Part shown: positions 9,221 to 21,353 of the stretch, in pieces
Numbering within the stretch: position 1 is the first letter of the stretch
Layout: the number at the start of each line of letters is the position of its first letter
From: JAEUMD01 sp036768475
GTDB lineage: Bacteria > Pseudomonadota > Alphaproteobacteria > Rhizobiales > Hyphomicrobiaceae
Assembly (NCBI GenBank): GCA_036768475.1
Contig: DAIPMW010000001.1
Coordinates: 124,001-188,000, forward strand
Length of the DNA: 64,000 bases
Direction of reading: 5' to 3'
Program-made: the position numbers and the translations under genes
The notes under the pieces: generated by a model
The model's database searches: none
Told to the model about the DNA's origin: nothing
Seen by the model: only the letters and a program-made list of their open reading frames with translations

Positions 9221-10480
9221 ATGGGTTGGTGGACGACAAGCAGACGTGGCGGACGGTTCCTGCAATGGGCCGGCGCAATGTCGTGCGCCACCACGCTTTT
9301 CATTGCAGCGAGCACAGCCCACGCCGTCACCATAGAATTGAAGGACGCAGCCCCCAATCGCGTCGAAAACCAGCGCATGCATGCCGCCAGCGAGACGGCA
9401 TTACCTGGAACGCCTGACACCGCTGCGTTTGCCGAGCGCCTTGAGGCAGCCGGCCAGAAGGTTGGCAATCCGGTCTTGATCCGCATCTTCAAGTCTGAGG
9501 CAGAGCTTGAGGTCTGGCTGCAGAAGGACGGTGGAGTCTACGAACGCTTCGCCACCTATCCCGTCTGCAACTGGTCGGGCTCTCTTGGCCCCAAGCTGGC
9601 TGAAGGTGACAAGCAGACGCCCGAAGGCTTCTACACCATCACGCGGCGTCAATTGCACCGCATTGGCCGCTGGCCGCGCTCATTGAACCTCGGCTTTCCC
9701 AACGTCTACGACAGATCATTGGCTCGCAGCGGATCATACATCCTGGTGCACGGCGGCTGCTCCTCGGTGGGGTGTTTTGCGATGACCAACCCGGTTATCG
9801 AAGAAATCTACCGACTGACTCAGGCCGCAATCATCAAGGGGCAGAGCCACGTCCCCGTTCATGTGTTCCCATTTCGTATGAACGAAGCCAAGTTGAGGAC
9901 GCACGCCAGCAGCGAATGGTTTGGATTCTGGCAGAACTTGAAAGAAGGCTTCGATTCTTTTGAAGAGACTAAAGTTCCCCCCAGCGTTCGCGTTTGCGAT
10001 GGCCGCTACCATTTCGACCGAAACGCCCCGGGGGAGGTGGGCGCTCCAGGCCCTTTAAAACCGTGCGGCGAGACAATCGCCGCAGTGCAGGCATTGGAGC
10101 AATTCTACGCTCTTGCACGCAGCCACCCGCTGCTCAGCCAGGTAAACTTCAAGACGCGGATGCCGATGTGGACGACAGCCGCAAGCGAGGTGCCCGCGCA
10201 TCTCTCGGGCGCGTTCGAAATCTATCAGGACGCAATGCAGACACTGGCGCGCGCCGTGGCAGAAAACGCGAAGCTGCCGCCCGCACGACGCATGCGGCCG
10301 CGCACACTGGCCAAAGCAGTGCTGAAATCATATCAGTACAAATGCAACCCGAGCCTCGCTAGCTGCCGTCGCTTCATCGCACTTCAAATGTCGCAGCAGG
10401 AAGAAAAGGTCGAGGTTGCATCGCGACCGCATGGTCGCCAGCGCATCAAGACTGCCACAAGCAGCAGACGCGGCCGCTGA
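9221..10480 (+). CDS. YafK-type L,D-transpeptidase family protein with long C-terminal extension (copy 3 of 3)
   Basis: The third tandem paralogue, 419 residues from the ATG at 9221; a TTG at 9161 is an alternative start. The N-terminus GWWTTSRRGG followed by a hydrophobic stretch and STAHA looks like a cleavable signal peptide, possibly carrying a twin-arginine pair. The catalytic motif VHGGCSSVGCFAMTN is complete, and the YPVCNWSGSLGPK and FPFRMNEAK blocks match copies 1 and 2. About 150 residues beyond the catalytic domain, with several Cys and ending in a basic Arg/Lys-rich tail, have no counterpart in copy 2. The gap to copy 2 is 261 bp, so separate promoters are possible. Confidence 0.87.
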   Translation: MGWWTTSRRGGRFLQWAGAMSCATTLFIAASTAHAVTIELKDAAPNRVENQRMHAASETALPGTPDTAAFAERLEAAGQKVGNPVLIRIFKSEAELEVWLQKDGGVYERFATYPVCNWSGSLGPKLAEGDKQTPEGFYTITRRQLHRIGRWPRSLNLGFPNVYDRSLARSGSYILVHGGCSSVGCFAMTNPVIEEIYRLTQAAIIKGQSHVPVHVFPFRMNEAKLRTHASSEWFGFWQNLKEGFDSFEETKVPPSVRVCDGRYHFDRNAPGEVGAPGPLKPCGETIAAVQALEQFYALARSHPLLSQVNFKTRMPMWTTAASEVPAHLSGAFEIYQDAMQTLARAVAENAKLPPARRMRPRTLAKAVLKSYQYKCNPSLASCRRFIALQMSQQEEKVEVASRPHGRQRIKTATSSRRGR

Positions 10481-10783
10481 CGCTGCCAGCCCCGCGCATT
10501 ACGCTGAGAAAGTTTTCCATGGTCGCGATGTGCGACGGTCAACGACCAGATGCCTTGCCGCCGCTGTCCCAGCGTGGCATAGAACCGGAACGCTGGCGGA
10601 CTACCGATACCGACGCGGGTCGCATCTTGTCCCAGGCAATCCGAATGAAGCCGGCACGGCGCTGAAAGGAAGTCTCACCCGGTCATACTGAATTCAACCG
10701 CATCGCGCGCACCTCACCGCGCAACTGCGGTGACTGTCGCAAGGCGTGTGCAATAATACGTGTTCGCGTAGGTGTTTCCGCAA
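10481..10783. other. intergenic stretch without recognised gene
   Basis: About 300 bp between the third L,D-transpeptidase gene and the UPF0114 gene. Short open frames here lack ribosome sites and convincing composition. No repeat or strong terminator was seen. Confidence 0.5.
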
Positions 10784-11653
10784 ATGGCAGATGACAAGTC
10801 GCTGTTGAAGACCGTCGAGTATTGGCTGGAAAGCATGCTGTTTTCCAGCCGCTGGTTGTTGGCCCCCTTCTATCTCGGCCTCGCCCTGTCGCTCATCATT
10901 CTCCTGATAAAATTCGTTGCCGAACTCGGCCACATGGCGGCCCACGCCTTCAGCGCCACCGAGAGTGAGGTCATCCTCGGCGTCCTTGCGCTCGTCGATC
11001 TTTCGTTGACCGGCTCGCTCATCGTCATCGTCATCTTTTCCGGATACGAGAATTTTGTCTCGCGTATCGACCATGGCGGCCACACCGATTGGCCTGAGTG
11101 GATGGGCAAAATCGACTTCAGCGGCCTGAAACTGAAGCTCCTGTCGTCCATCGTCGCCATCTCCGCCATCCAGCTCCTGAAACAGTTCATGGCGCTCGAT
11201 AAGGTGTCGGACCGCGACATCATGTGGATGGTGATCGTCCACGTCGTCTTCGTCGTCTCCAGCGTCCTGCTCGCACTCTCCGACCGTCTGACGGTGCATG
11301 CAGGCGGGCACCCGAAGAAATCCGGTGGCGACGGTGGCAAGGACGACGCGCCGGCGCCCCAGAGTGGAGGGCATCACACGGATGCTGTTTCCGCCGTCAG
11401 CGCTGCTCCAGCAGGCGCAAATTCGACCAGCGCGACCTCTGCCAGCGCCACGGCCCCGCACAAGATCCAGATCACCCGGGTCGATGACACACAGCGCCCC
11501 CGTCGTTCCGCCGCGCCTGTTGAAGCCAAGTCATCGAACTCCGATCCCGTCGCGCCTGCGGCCGAACGCACAACCACCTCTGCCGTCGATGCAGACCTCG
11601 ACGATCTGCTCCCCGGCTGGCCTCATTCGACGATCAAGCGCCGGTTGCATTAA
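10784..11653 (+). CDS. UPF0114 (YqhA) family membrane protein with disordered C-terminal tail
   Basis: An inner-membrane protein of unknown function in the UPF0114/YqhA family. The opening ADDKSLLKTVEYWLESMLF, the FSSRWLLAPFYLGL block and the FSGYENFVSRID motif are characteristic. Four hydrophobic helices fall within residues 1-170. The usual family length is about 165-180 residues; this one has 289. From about residue 172 the extra tail is rich in Gly, Ser, Ala, Thr and Pro with mixed charge, probably a cytoplasmic disordered extension. A GTG at 10772 would add four residues; the ATG at 10784 gives the typical family N-terminus. Confidence 0.85.
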   Translation: MADDKSLLKTVEYWLESMLFSSRWLLAPFYLGLALSLIILLIKFVAELGHMAAHAFSATESEVILGVLALVDLSLTGSLIVIVIFSGYENFVSRIDHGGHTDWPEWMGKIDFSGLKLKLLSSIVAISAIQLLKQFMALDKVSDRDIMWMVIVHVVFVVSSVLLALSDRLTVHAGGHPKKSGGDGGKDDAPAPQSGGHHTDAVSAVSAAPAGANSTSATSASATAPHKIQITRVDDTQRPRRSAAPVEAKSSNSDPVAPAAERTTTSAVDADLDDLLPGWPHSTIKRRLH

Positions 11654-11802
11654 GCCTGATCGAGCGAGCTGGAAGCTCCAACGTCCAGCAACGTCACGAC
11701 AAAGAGCCTCAACCGAAGGTTTGAGACGCAGGCACAATCGTCAAAGTGAGATCACGGGGATCTGATCTCTCCAATCACGCCGCTTCGTTGTGCTGCCGGA
11801 CG

Positions 11803-13560
11803 TCAGTCTTTGCGCGTGGCACAAAAGCGCGCCTCGGCCAGTGCCACCGCTTCAGGCGTTCGCATCGTTACGAAATGGTCGCCGATAACCAGCACATCCA
11901 TGCCGGTGCGCAGATAGCAGGAGATCGCCTCTTCCGGCCGCGCCACGATTGGTTCGTGACGATTGAAGCTCGTGTTCAGCACGATCGGCACCCCGGTGAT
12001 TTCACCAAAGGCATGGATCAAGTCATAGTAGCGCTGGTTCGCCGCGCGCGACACAGTCTGGATCCGTGCCGTACCATCGGCATGTATCGCCGCGGCAATC
12101 TCACGCTCACGATCCGCATGAACGTGCGGCGCCAATGTCATGAATGGGTCCGGCTGCGCAACATCGAAGTACTCGTTGGCCCGTTCCTCCAGCACGGCCG
12201 GCGCAAACGGGCGGAAGCTCTCGCGATGCTTGATCTTTGAATTGATGACGGTGCGCATGTCGGCGGAACGGGGGTCCGCCAGAATCGAGCGATTGCCCAG
12301 CGCTCTCGGGCCCATCTCGAACCGGCCCTGAAACCAGCCGACGATCTTGCCCTCGGCAAGTGCCCGCGCTGTCCGCTGGATGAGCTCAGGCTCTTCGAGC
12401 TTCTCCGAAACGAGACCGGCGCTGTCCAGCGCACGCGAAATTGCCTCGTCGGAAAATTCGAGACCATAAAATGGGTGTATCAGCTCAAAACGTCGCGGGT
12501 TCTTGAGCGTCTGATGATAATGCCACAGCGCACTGCCCAGCGGCGCCCCCGTGTCGGACGCACACGGCGGCACCCAGACGCGCTCAAAACCGGTATTCTC
12601 CAGAATGCGTGCATTGGCCACGCAGTTGAGCGCAACACCGCCCGAGATGATGAGGTTGCGCGAGGCAAACCGCCGCTCCAGCTCGCGCACCACGTGCAGG
12701 ATGACCTCCTCCGTCACGACCTGTATCCCGCGCGCGATCGCCTGATGCCGCTCGGTGATCTCCGAACCAGGCTCCCGGGCCGGGCCGAACGTTTCGTAGA
12801 ACTTTCGCTTCAAGGGCTTGAACTCGCCGTAGCGATCGAAGTCGAAGTACGACATGTCCAGCCGATAGCGACCCTCCGGTTCCAGCCGGTACAGCTTGCG
12901 GAAGGCATCGACGTAGCGGTCATCGCCATATGCCGCCAGCGCCATCACCTTGCCTTCGTCAGAAAAACCCGCAAAGCCCAGGTATTTCGTCACGACCGTA
13001 TAGGCAATGCCGACCGAGTTGAAGATTTCCGTCCACCAGACGCGCGAAAGCCCCGAGCCATCTCCAGTGTAGACGCTGGTCGCCGCGTCATCACCGAACC
13101 CGTCCATGACGAGAATCGTCGCTTCCTCGAACGGTGATACGAAAAACACCGCGGCATGTGCATCGTGATGGCCGACATTGACAATACGCGGCAAGGACTG
13201 GTCGCCGGCCAGCCTGCTCAGACGACGCCGCAGATAAAAGTTGAGCAGCACGATCTCGTTGCGCTGCGGCGTATGTGATGGTTCCAGAAGCAGGCTGAGG
13301 CTTCCTGGAAGCCCTCGCAAGATTGCCTTGCTGAAGCTCTTGCGCAGACGGCCGACGTTCCACGGCGTCGTGATGACATCGACGTCCTTCAAGCCGGGAA
13401 TACCTGGCCCCAGCGCTGCGGTCAGCGACTGTTGCGGAAAAACCTTCGTGCGCTTGACGCGGTTGAGCCGCTCCTCTTCCAACACCAGCGTCGGCCAACC
13501 GTCATCGAGGATGGCGAGGCCACTGTCATGCGTGGCGCCGACGAGACCAAGGATACGCAC
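11803..13560 (-). CDS. carbamoyltransferase of the NodU/CmcH/TobZ family
   Basis: A 585-residue O-carbamoyltransferase. The family transfers the carbamoyl group from carbamoyl phosphate through an adenylated intermediate to a hydroxyl of a sugar, antibiotic or lipo-oligosaccharide. The N-terminal Kae1-like domain starts ILGLVGATHDSGLA and carries the metal-binding HHDAHAAVFF and the VMDGFGDD block. The C-terminal YrdC-like domain has GRFEMGPRALGNRSILADPR and NTSFNRHEP. The start is GTG at 13560-13558. It is followed on the same strand only by intergenic DNA and sits tail-on to secA. No glycan genes adjoin it, so the acceptor is unknown; the polysaccharide region of this window is 35 kb away. 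Confidence 0.9.
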   Translation of the reverse strand: MRILGLVGATHDSGLAILDDGWPTLVLEEERLNRVKRTKVFPQQSLTAALGPGIPGLKDVDVITTPWNVGRLRKSFSKAILRGLPGSLSLLLEPSHTPQRNEIVLLNFYLRRRLSRLAGDQSLPRIVNVGHHDAHAAVFFVSPFEEATILVMDGFGDDAATSVYTGDGSGLSRVWWTEIFNSVGIAYTVVTKYLGFAGFSDEGKVMALAAYGDDRYVDAFRKLYRLEPEGRYRLDMSYFDFDRYGEFKPLKRKFYETFGPAREPGSEITERHQAIARGIQVVTEEVILHVVRELERRFASRNLIISGGVALNCVANARILENTGFERVWVPPCASDTGAPLGSALWHYHQTLKNPRRFELIHPFYGLEFSDEAISRALDSAGLVSEKLEEPELIQRTARALAEGKIVGWFQGRFEMGPRALGNRSILADPRSADMRTVINSKIKHRESFRPFAPAVLEERANEYFDVAQPDPFMTLAPHVHADREREIAAAIHADGTARIQTVSRAANQRYYDLIHAFGEITGVPIVLNTSFNRHEPIVARPEEAISCYLRTGMDVLVIGDHFVTMRTPEAVALAEARFCATRKD

Positions 13561-13605
13561 CTTGCGACAACCTCCATCAGTGCAGGGGGTTGCACCGCTA
13601 TAACA

Positions 13606-16821
<3,216 letters not shown>

Positions 16822-17187
16822 GGGGGATGTCCTCAAAAAGAAAACGAGCGCGTGGGCGCAGCGGATTTGCTACCGCGCCTCGTCGCTGCCAGAGCTTGTC
16901 GTATCGCCCGCCAACCTGGAGTTCTGAGGGCCGGAATTCGGGGCTCCGGCCTCATTCGCTCTGGAACGCGCCGAGACGAAGCGAAAAAAGCGATACAGTT
17001 CGCCGCACAGATAAGGACCCCCATTAAGACTGTCAACGCGACGTACCGCAGGTCAGCGCCGTGAAACCACCGGATTGGGGCGTTGGGGATGCTGGATAAA
17101 ACTTAACTTGGCAGCACCCTGTCACGCCGTCTATCCATGCCCCCGACCGACCGCATGATGGCATGGTAGAGCCGCCAGCATCACGCG
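16822..17187. other. divergent intergenic region secA / parvulin gene
   Basis: About 365 bp between divergently read genes, so it must hold at least two promoters. I see no unambiguous -35/-10 pair, repeat or conserved operator. Short frames here lack ribosome sites. Confidence 0.5.
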
Positions 17188-18207
17188 GTGCTTCTGCCAC
17201 AACCAGGGAAAACGCCCGTGATTTTCGCCCCTTTCAGGTTTCTGTTGAGAGCCGCCGTCCCCGCAATATGCGCCGCGGCCCTGCTGTTCGCCCAGCCGAT
17301 AATGGCCGCTGAGGGCGCAGGCAAAGTTGTCGCCACCGTCAACGGCATTTCCATCACCGAGGGCGATCTGAAACTCGCCGAGGACGAAATCGGCCGCGAT
17401 CTGGGCAACCTTCCCGAGCCCACGAAACGCCGCGTCCTTGTCGAATTTCTTATCGAAAACAACCTGTTCGCCAAAGCCGCGGAAAACGCAAAGCTGTCTG
17501 AAGGCGCCAGCTTCGATGAGCGGATGAAATACTGGCGCAACCGCGCCCTGCGCGACGCGTACTTCGACAAGGAGATCAACTCCTCGGTCAGCGAGGAGGC
17601 CGCCAAGACCTACTACAACGATCAGGTCAAGGCATTGAAACCTAAAGAGGAAGTCGAGGCCCGTCACATCCTGGTCGATACCGAGGAAAAGGCTGCGGAG
17701 CTCAGGAAGAAGCTCGATGAGGGCGCCGACTTCGCTGCGTTGGCGAAGGAAAACTCCAATGACCCCGGCACCAAGGACGACGGCGGCATGTTGGGCTATT
17801 TCTCCACCGGCCAGATGGTCCCCGACTTCGAGCAGGCCGCTTTCGCGCTGAAAAAGGGGGAGGTCTCCGCACCAGTCAAGAGCCAGTTCGGCTGGCATCT
17901 CATCAAGGTCGAGAACCGCCGCCAGAAGCCGCCGCCCACGTTCGATGAGGTCAAGGACCGCATCCTTGCCTCCATGATCCATCAGCGCGCCCAGGCGGTC
18001 GCTGCCAAGCTGCGCGAGGATGCCAAGATCGAGTATATCGACGAGGCTATCAAGAAAGAGGTCGAAGACCAGAACAACCAGCAGGAAGCCCAGCGTCGCC
18101 AGATCGAGGAAATGATCAAGAAGCAGTTGGAATCCCAGGACAAGGCCGGAGGCGAGAACGCTGCAGGCAAAGAGGGCAGCGATGCGAAGGCCGAGGACAA
18201 GAAATAG
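17188..18207 (+). CDS. parvulin-type peptidyl-prolyl isomerase, exported
   Basis: A periplasmic PpiC/SurA-like foldase of 339 residues. A signal sequence (hydrophobic segment ending AQPIMAAEG) is followed by an N-terminal chaperone-like helical domain beginning VVATVNGISITEGDL. The parvulin domain begins at EEVEARHILVDTEEKA, about residue 151, and includes DGGMLGYFSTGQMVPDFEQAAF and SQFGWHLIKVE. The C-terminus is a long charged, Gln/Glu/Lys-rich tail. The GTG at 17188 is one start; a GTG at 17218, with AGGGA eight bases upstream, would leave a tighter signal peptide and may be the true one. The gene lies between secA and argJ, a conserved Rhizobiales order. Confidence 0.9.
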   Translation: MLLPQPGKTPVIFAPFRFLLRAAVPAICAAALLFAQPIMAAEGAGKVVATVNGISITEGDLKLAEDEIGRDLGNLPEPTKRRVLVEFLIENNLFAKAAENAKLSEGASFDERMKYWRNRALRDAYFDKEINSSVSEEAAKTYYNDQVKALKPKEEVEARHILVDTEEKAAELRKKLDEGADFAALAKENSNDPGTKDDGGMLGYFSTGQMVPDFEQAAFALKKGEVSAPVKSQFGWHLIKVENRRQKPPPTFDEVKDRILASMIHQRAQAVAAKLREDAKIEYIDEAIKKEVEDQNNQQEAQRRQIEEMIKKQLESQDKAGGENAAGKEGSDAKAEDKK

Positions 18208-18311
18208 GTAAAGCGGTGCGGTGCATCTGCCGTACGCACCGGTTACGTACCGCGCCAGCAAGCGGCCGCCGCGCCGGCGATGCCGTTGACGCCACCTGAT
18301 GAACAATCCGT

Positions 18312-18340
18312 ATCGGGCCGCTTGAAAAAGGCGGCCCGAT
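18312..18340 (+). terminator. hairpin terminator after the parvulin gene
   Basis: A perfect 10-bp stem, ATCGGGCCGC (18312-18321) pairing with GCGGCCCGAT (18331-18340), with a 9-base loop and then CTGTTTGGG. It lies 105 bp past the parvulin stop codon and upstream of the true argJ start, which argues against starting argJ at 18280. The T-tract is weak. Confidence 0.65.
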
Positions 18341-18384
18341 CTGTTTGGGCTATGACCCCACAGCAAACTCCGGACCACCATCAC

Positions 18385-19632
18385 ATGGGCAAGATCACCA
18401 CCGTCTCCCCCTTCGCACCTGAAAAACTGCCCCGCCTGCCCGCCATAGACGGCGTCCGCTTCGCCACCGCGCAGGCCGGAATCCGCTACCAGGGACGCAC
18501 CGATCTAATGGTCGCCGTGATGGATGAAGGGACCATCGCCGCTGGCGTTCTAACCCAGTCGAAAACGTGCTCCGCACCTGTGCTGCTCTGCCGCGAAAAC
18601 CTCGCCAGGGGCAAAGCGCGTATCCTCGTCGTGAACTCCGGCAATGCCAATGCCTTTACGGGCATGAAGGGCCGTCAGGCGGTCGATGCGACCGTTGCCG
18701 CTGCGGCAGGTGCTGTCGGCTGCAAACCCGGCGAGGTCTACGTCTCATCGACCGGCGTGATCGGCGAGCCGATGGACGCGGGCAAGTTCACCCATCTGCT
18801 GGCCGGCCTTGCCAGGAAGGCAAAGGCCAATGCCTTCGAGGATGCCGCTCGCGCCATCATGACCACCGACACCTATCCCAAGGTTGCGACACGCAAGGTC
18901 GAGATCGATGGCGTCAAGGTCACGATCAACGGCATCTGCAAAGGTGCCGGAATGATCGCACCCGATATGGCGACCATGCTTTGCTACATCTTCACCGATG
19001 CCGCCATCTCGCAAAAGCTGCTGCAGGGCCTCCTGTCCGAACACGTTGAGACGACCTTCAACTGCATGACCGTCGACGGTGACACCTCGACGAGCGATAC
19101 CTGTCTCGCCTTCGCGACCAGCGCTGCGGCAAAGCGTGGTCAGGAACCGATCACGAAAAAATCGGACAAGCGCCTCGCTGCATTCGGTACGGCCCTCCAC
19201 AGCCTGATGCGCGACCTCGCAATCCAGGTCGCCAAGGATGGCGAGGGCCTGTCCAAGTTCGTCACCTTCGAGATTACCGGAGCGGAGAGCTTCAAGGCCG
19301 CCCGCACCATCGCCCGCGCCTGCGCCAATTCGCCGATACTCAAGACGGCGATAGCGGGTGAGGATCCAAATTGGGGCCGTGTCGTCATGGCGGTCGGCAA
19401 ATCGGGCGAAGCCGCCGACCGCGACAGGCTCACGATCTGGTTTGGCCCTCATTGCGTCGCGCGCAATGGCGAGCGTGCGGAGGAATACGTCGAAGCGACA
19501 GCCGCCGCCTATATGAAGAATCGCGATATCGTGATTCGCGCCGATGTCGGCGCAGGAAAGGCGTCAGCGACCGTTTGGACCTGCGACCTCACCCACGATT
19601 ACATATCGATCAACGCCGATTACCGCAGCTGA
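18385..19632 (+). CDS. argJ: bifunctional glutamate N-acetyltransferase / amino-acid acetyltransferase
   Basis: Transfers acetyl from N-acetylornithine to glutamate and can also use acetyl-CoA, in arginine biosynthesis. The 415-residue reading from the ATG at 18385 matches the family length. Longer readings upstream run through a terminator hairpin. The proenzyme self-cleavage site GMIAPDMATMLCYIF is intact: the Thr in ATML becomes the nucleophile at the N-terminus of the beta chain. Other blocks are NSGNANAFTG, TVDGDTSTSDT and GEDPNWGRVVMA. It follows the parvulin gene and precedes a methyltransferase and mutT. Confidence 0.95.
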   Translation: MGKITTVSPFAPEKLPRLPAIDGVRFATAQAGIRYQGRTDLMVAVMDEGTIAAGVLTQSKTCSAPVLLCRENLARGKARILVVNSGNANAFTGMKGRQAVDATVAAAAGAVGCKPGEVYVSSTGVIGEPMDAGKFTHLLAGLARKAKANAFEDAARAIMTTDTYPKVATRKVEIDGVKVTINGICKGAGMIAPDMATMLCYIFTDAAISQKLLQGLLSEHVETTFNCMTVDGDTSTSDTCLAFATSAAAKRGQEPITKKSDKRLAAFGTALHSLMRDLAIQVAKDGEGLSKFVTFEITGAESFKAARTIARACANSPILKTAIAGEDPNWGRVVMAVGKSGEAADRDRLTIWFGPHCVARNGERAEEYVEATAAAYMKNRDIVIRADVGAGKASATVWTCDLTHDYISINADYRS

Positions 19633-19710
19633 TCGAGAAACGGCTTTCTGCACGTCAGTTACATCTAGGAGAAACGCAGGCGCGGATCAGAAGGAAAATA
19701 TAAGGAAAAT

Positions 19711-20373
19711 ATGATGGAATCGAATTTCTGGTTGGAGCAATGGAATAAGGGCGAAACAGGTTGGCACCGTGACGACGTTCATCCGGACCTGACCGCGCAT
19801 TGGCCGACCCTCGGCCTTCCGCAGCACTCCCGTGTGCTCGTGCCCCTGTGCGGCGCTTCGCTCGATATGGCCTGGCTCGCCGGGCAAGGCCACGAGGTGA
19901 TCGGCGTCGAGCTGTCGCAAAGCGCGCTGGAGCAGTTCCTAGCCCGCCACCGCGTTCGACACATCGTCATGGAGGAGAATGGATTCCGCACATTTCTTGG
20001 CGGTCGCTACCAGCTTTGGTGCGGCGATTTCTTCGCCCTTCCCGATGAAGTGTTTGCCAGCGCCGATGCCGTCTACGACCGGGCAAGCCTGATCGCCCTA
20101 CCGCCCGACATGCGCAAACGCTATGCCGCCACACTCGGCGACCGTCTCAGCCCCGGCACACGGATTTTGCTCATCACGTTCACTTACGACGCAGCGCAGA
20201 TGAAAGGGCCACCCTTTTCCGTCCCCGACGACGAGGTTCGCGCACTTTTTCATGAGCGTTTCGATGTTGCTGAATTGAAGACGATCGACGCGCTCGCCGC
20301 CAACGATGGCCTGCGCCAGCGTGGACTGACCGCGCTGACCGAAACCACCTTCATTCTGACGCGCAAGCCGTGA
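19711..20373 (+). CDS. tpm: thiopurine S-methyltransferase family protein
   Basis: A SAM-dependent methyltransferase of 220 residues. In bacteria the family methylates thiopurines and, notably, tellurite or selenium compounds. The signature opening NFWLEQWNKGETGWHRDDVHP is at the N-terminus. It is followed by the SAM-binding RVLVPLCGASLDMAWLAGQGHEV, with the typical Cys-Gly, and by YDRASLIALPPDMR. Two adjacent ATGs (19711, 19714) begin the gene. The mutT start lies 15 bp after the stop, so the two may be cotranscribed. The physiological substrate is unknown. Confidence 0.88.
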   Translation: MMESNFWLEQWNKGETGWHRDDVHPDLTAHWPTLGLPQHSRVLVPLCGASLDMAWLAGQGHEVIGVELSQSALEQFLARHRVRHIVMEENGFRTFLGGRYQLWCGDFFALPDEVFASADAVYDRASLIALPPDMRKRYAATLGDRLSPGTRILLITFTYDAAQMKGPPFSVPDDEVRALFHERFDVAELKTIDALAANDGLRQRGLTALTETTFILTRKP

Positions 20374-20388
20374 GCACATTGTGAGCAC

Positions 20389-20814
20389 ATGACGACAGGT
20401 AACGTGAAAACCCGCCGCCTCTTGCTCGTAGTCGCCGTCGCGCTCATCGACGGCGACAACCGTATCCTTCTATCCAAACGGCCGGAGGGAAAACAGCTCG
20501 CCGGGCTCTGGGAGTTTCCCGGCGGCAAGGTCGATCCTGGCGAAACGCCCGAGGATGCACTGATCCGCGAACTGCGCGAGGAACTCGACATTGAGCTGTG
20601 CCGCACGTGCATTGCGCCGCTGACATTCGCCAGCCACACCTATGACGAATTTCATCTCTTGATGCCGCTCTATATCTGCCGCACGTGGGAAGGTGAGATT
20701 GAGCCGCGTGAAGGCCAGGAGATCATATGGACACGTGCCAACCGGCTGCAGCATTATCCGATGCCGCCGGCCGACGCGCCGCTGATACCGCCTCTGTGTG
20801 ATCTGCTTTCTTGA
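20389..20814 (+). CDS. mutT: 8-oxo-dGTP diphosphatase MutT (Nudix hydrolase)
   Basis: Removes mutagenic 8-oxo-dGTP from the nucleotide pool. The 141-residue protein has a full Nudix box at about residues 45-67 (GGKVDPGETPEDALIRELREEL), preceded by the LLSKRPEGKQLAGLWEFP block typical of MutT. The C-terminal PMPPADAPLIP stretch is also typical. It follows the thiopurine methyltransferase gene by 15 bp. The short length shows there is no fused ThiE-like domain. Confidence 0.92.
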   Translation: MTTGNVKTRRLLLVVAVALIDGDNRILLSKRPEGKQLAGLWEFPGGKVDPGETPEDALIRELREELDIELCRTCIAPLTFASHTYDEFHLLMPLYICRTWEGEIEPREGQEIIWTRANRLQHYPMPPADAPLIPPLCDLLS

Positions 20815-21126
20815 CACAATCCGAAGCAGTATGACTGCTCAGATTTGATGCAATCCAGGACACGCCGCATGCTTGAGCACGACGGCCAAACCTGTCGACG
20901 ACAACGCAAGGCTTGCCCTAGCGAAAGAACCGCCTAGAGTCTGGCCGGCTGAGATGGAAGCACTCGAGCTTACAGCGAACGCACGACAAGGCGATGCTTG
21001 AGCAGGTGCTGACAATAGCGTCACAAAGGCGAAGCATCCTCGCGAACTGATGAAACGCCTGAAGCTTGGACGATTGGATGTATTCCCACGCATCCTGCCA
21101 CGTCCAAAGTCGAGAGGAGACACAAG
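20815..21126. other. intergenic stretch without recognised gene
   Basis: About 310 bp between mutT and the 60-residue protein gene. Open frames on the minus strand here cross the small gene and look like GC-driven shadows. Apart from the ribosome site at the right end, nothing was recognised. Confidence 0.5.
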
Positions 21127-21309
21127 ATGCTTGCGACGGAAATTCAGGAACACGCCCGGAAACTTCTCGAGGCCCATGGCGACAAGGCCGTGGCCGAGGC
21201 GGCACAGAAGGCCAAGTCGCTCGAGGACAGCGGGGCGGCCGAAGAGGCTCTTGTCTGGCGCAAAATCGAGGCGGCGTTGAAGCAGATGCGCGGCCCTCAT
21301 TCGACCTGA
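21127..21309 (+). CDS. 60-residue helical protein of unknown function
   Basis: A small soluble protein, MLATEIQEHARKLLEAHGDK at the N-terminus, almost entirely amphipathic helix with Ala, Glu and Lys periodicity and ending in MRGPHST. It has a strong ribosome site (GAGGAGA about nine bases before the ATG) and codon use like its neighbours, which support it as real. Small proteins of this type are, from memory, common in Rhizobiales but uncharacterised. It faces the methyltransferase gene tail to tail. Confidence 0.7.
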   Translation: MLATEIQEHARKLLEAHGDKAVAEAAQKAKSLEDSGAAEEALVWRKIEAALKQMRGPHST

Positions 21310-21353
21310 CCAGATATCCGGCGAGGATGCCTGCTGGCGAGCGCCGCCCGTCT

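Noticed and set aside
18280..18384. N-terminal extension of argJ
   Set aside because: It would run through a perfect terminator hairpin and exceed the family length; the ATG at 18385 fits.
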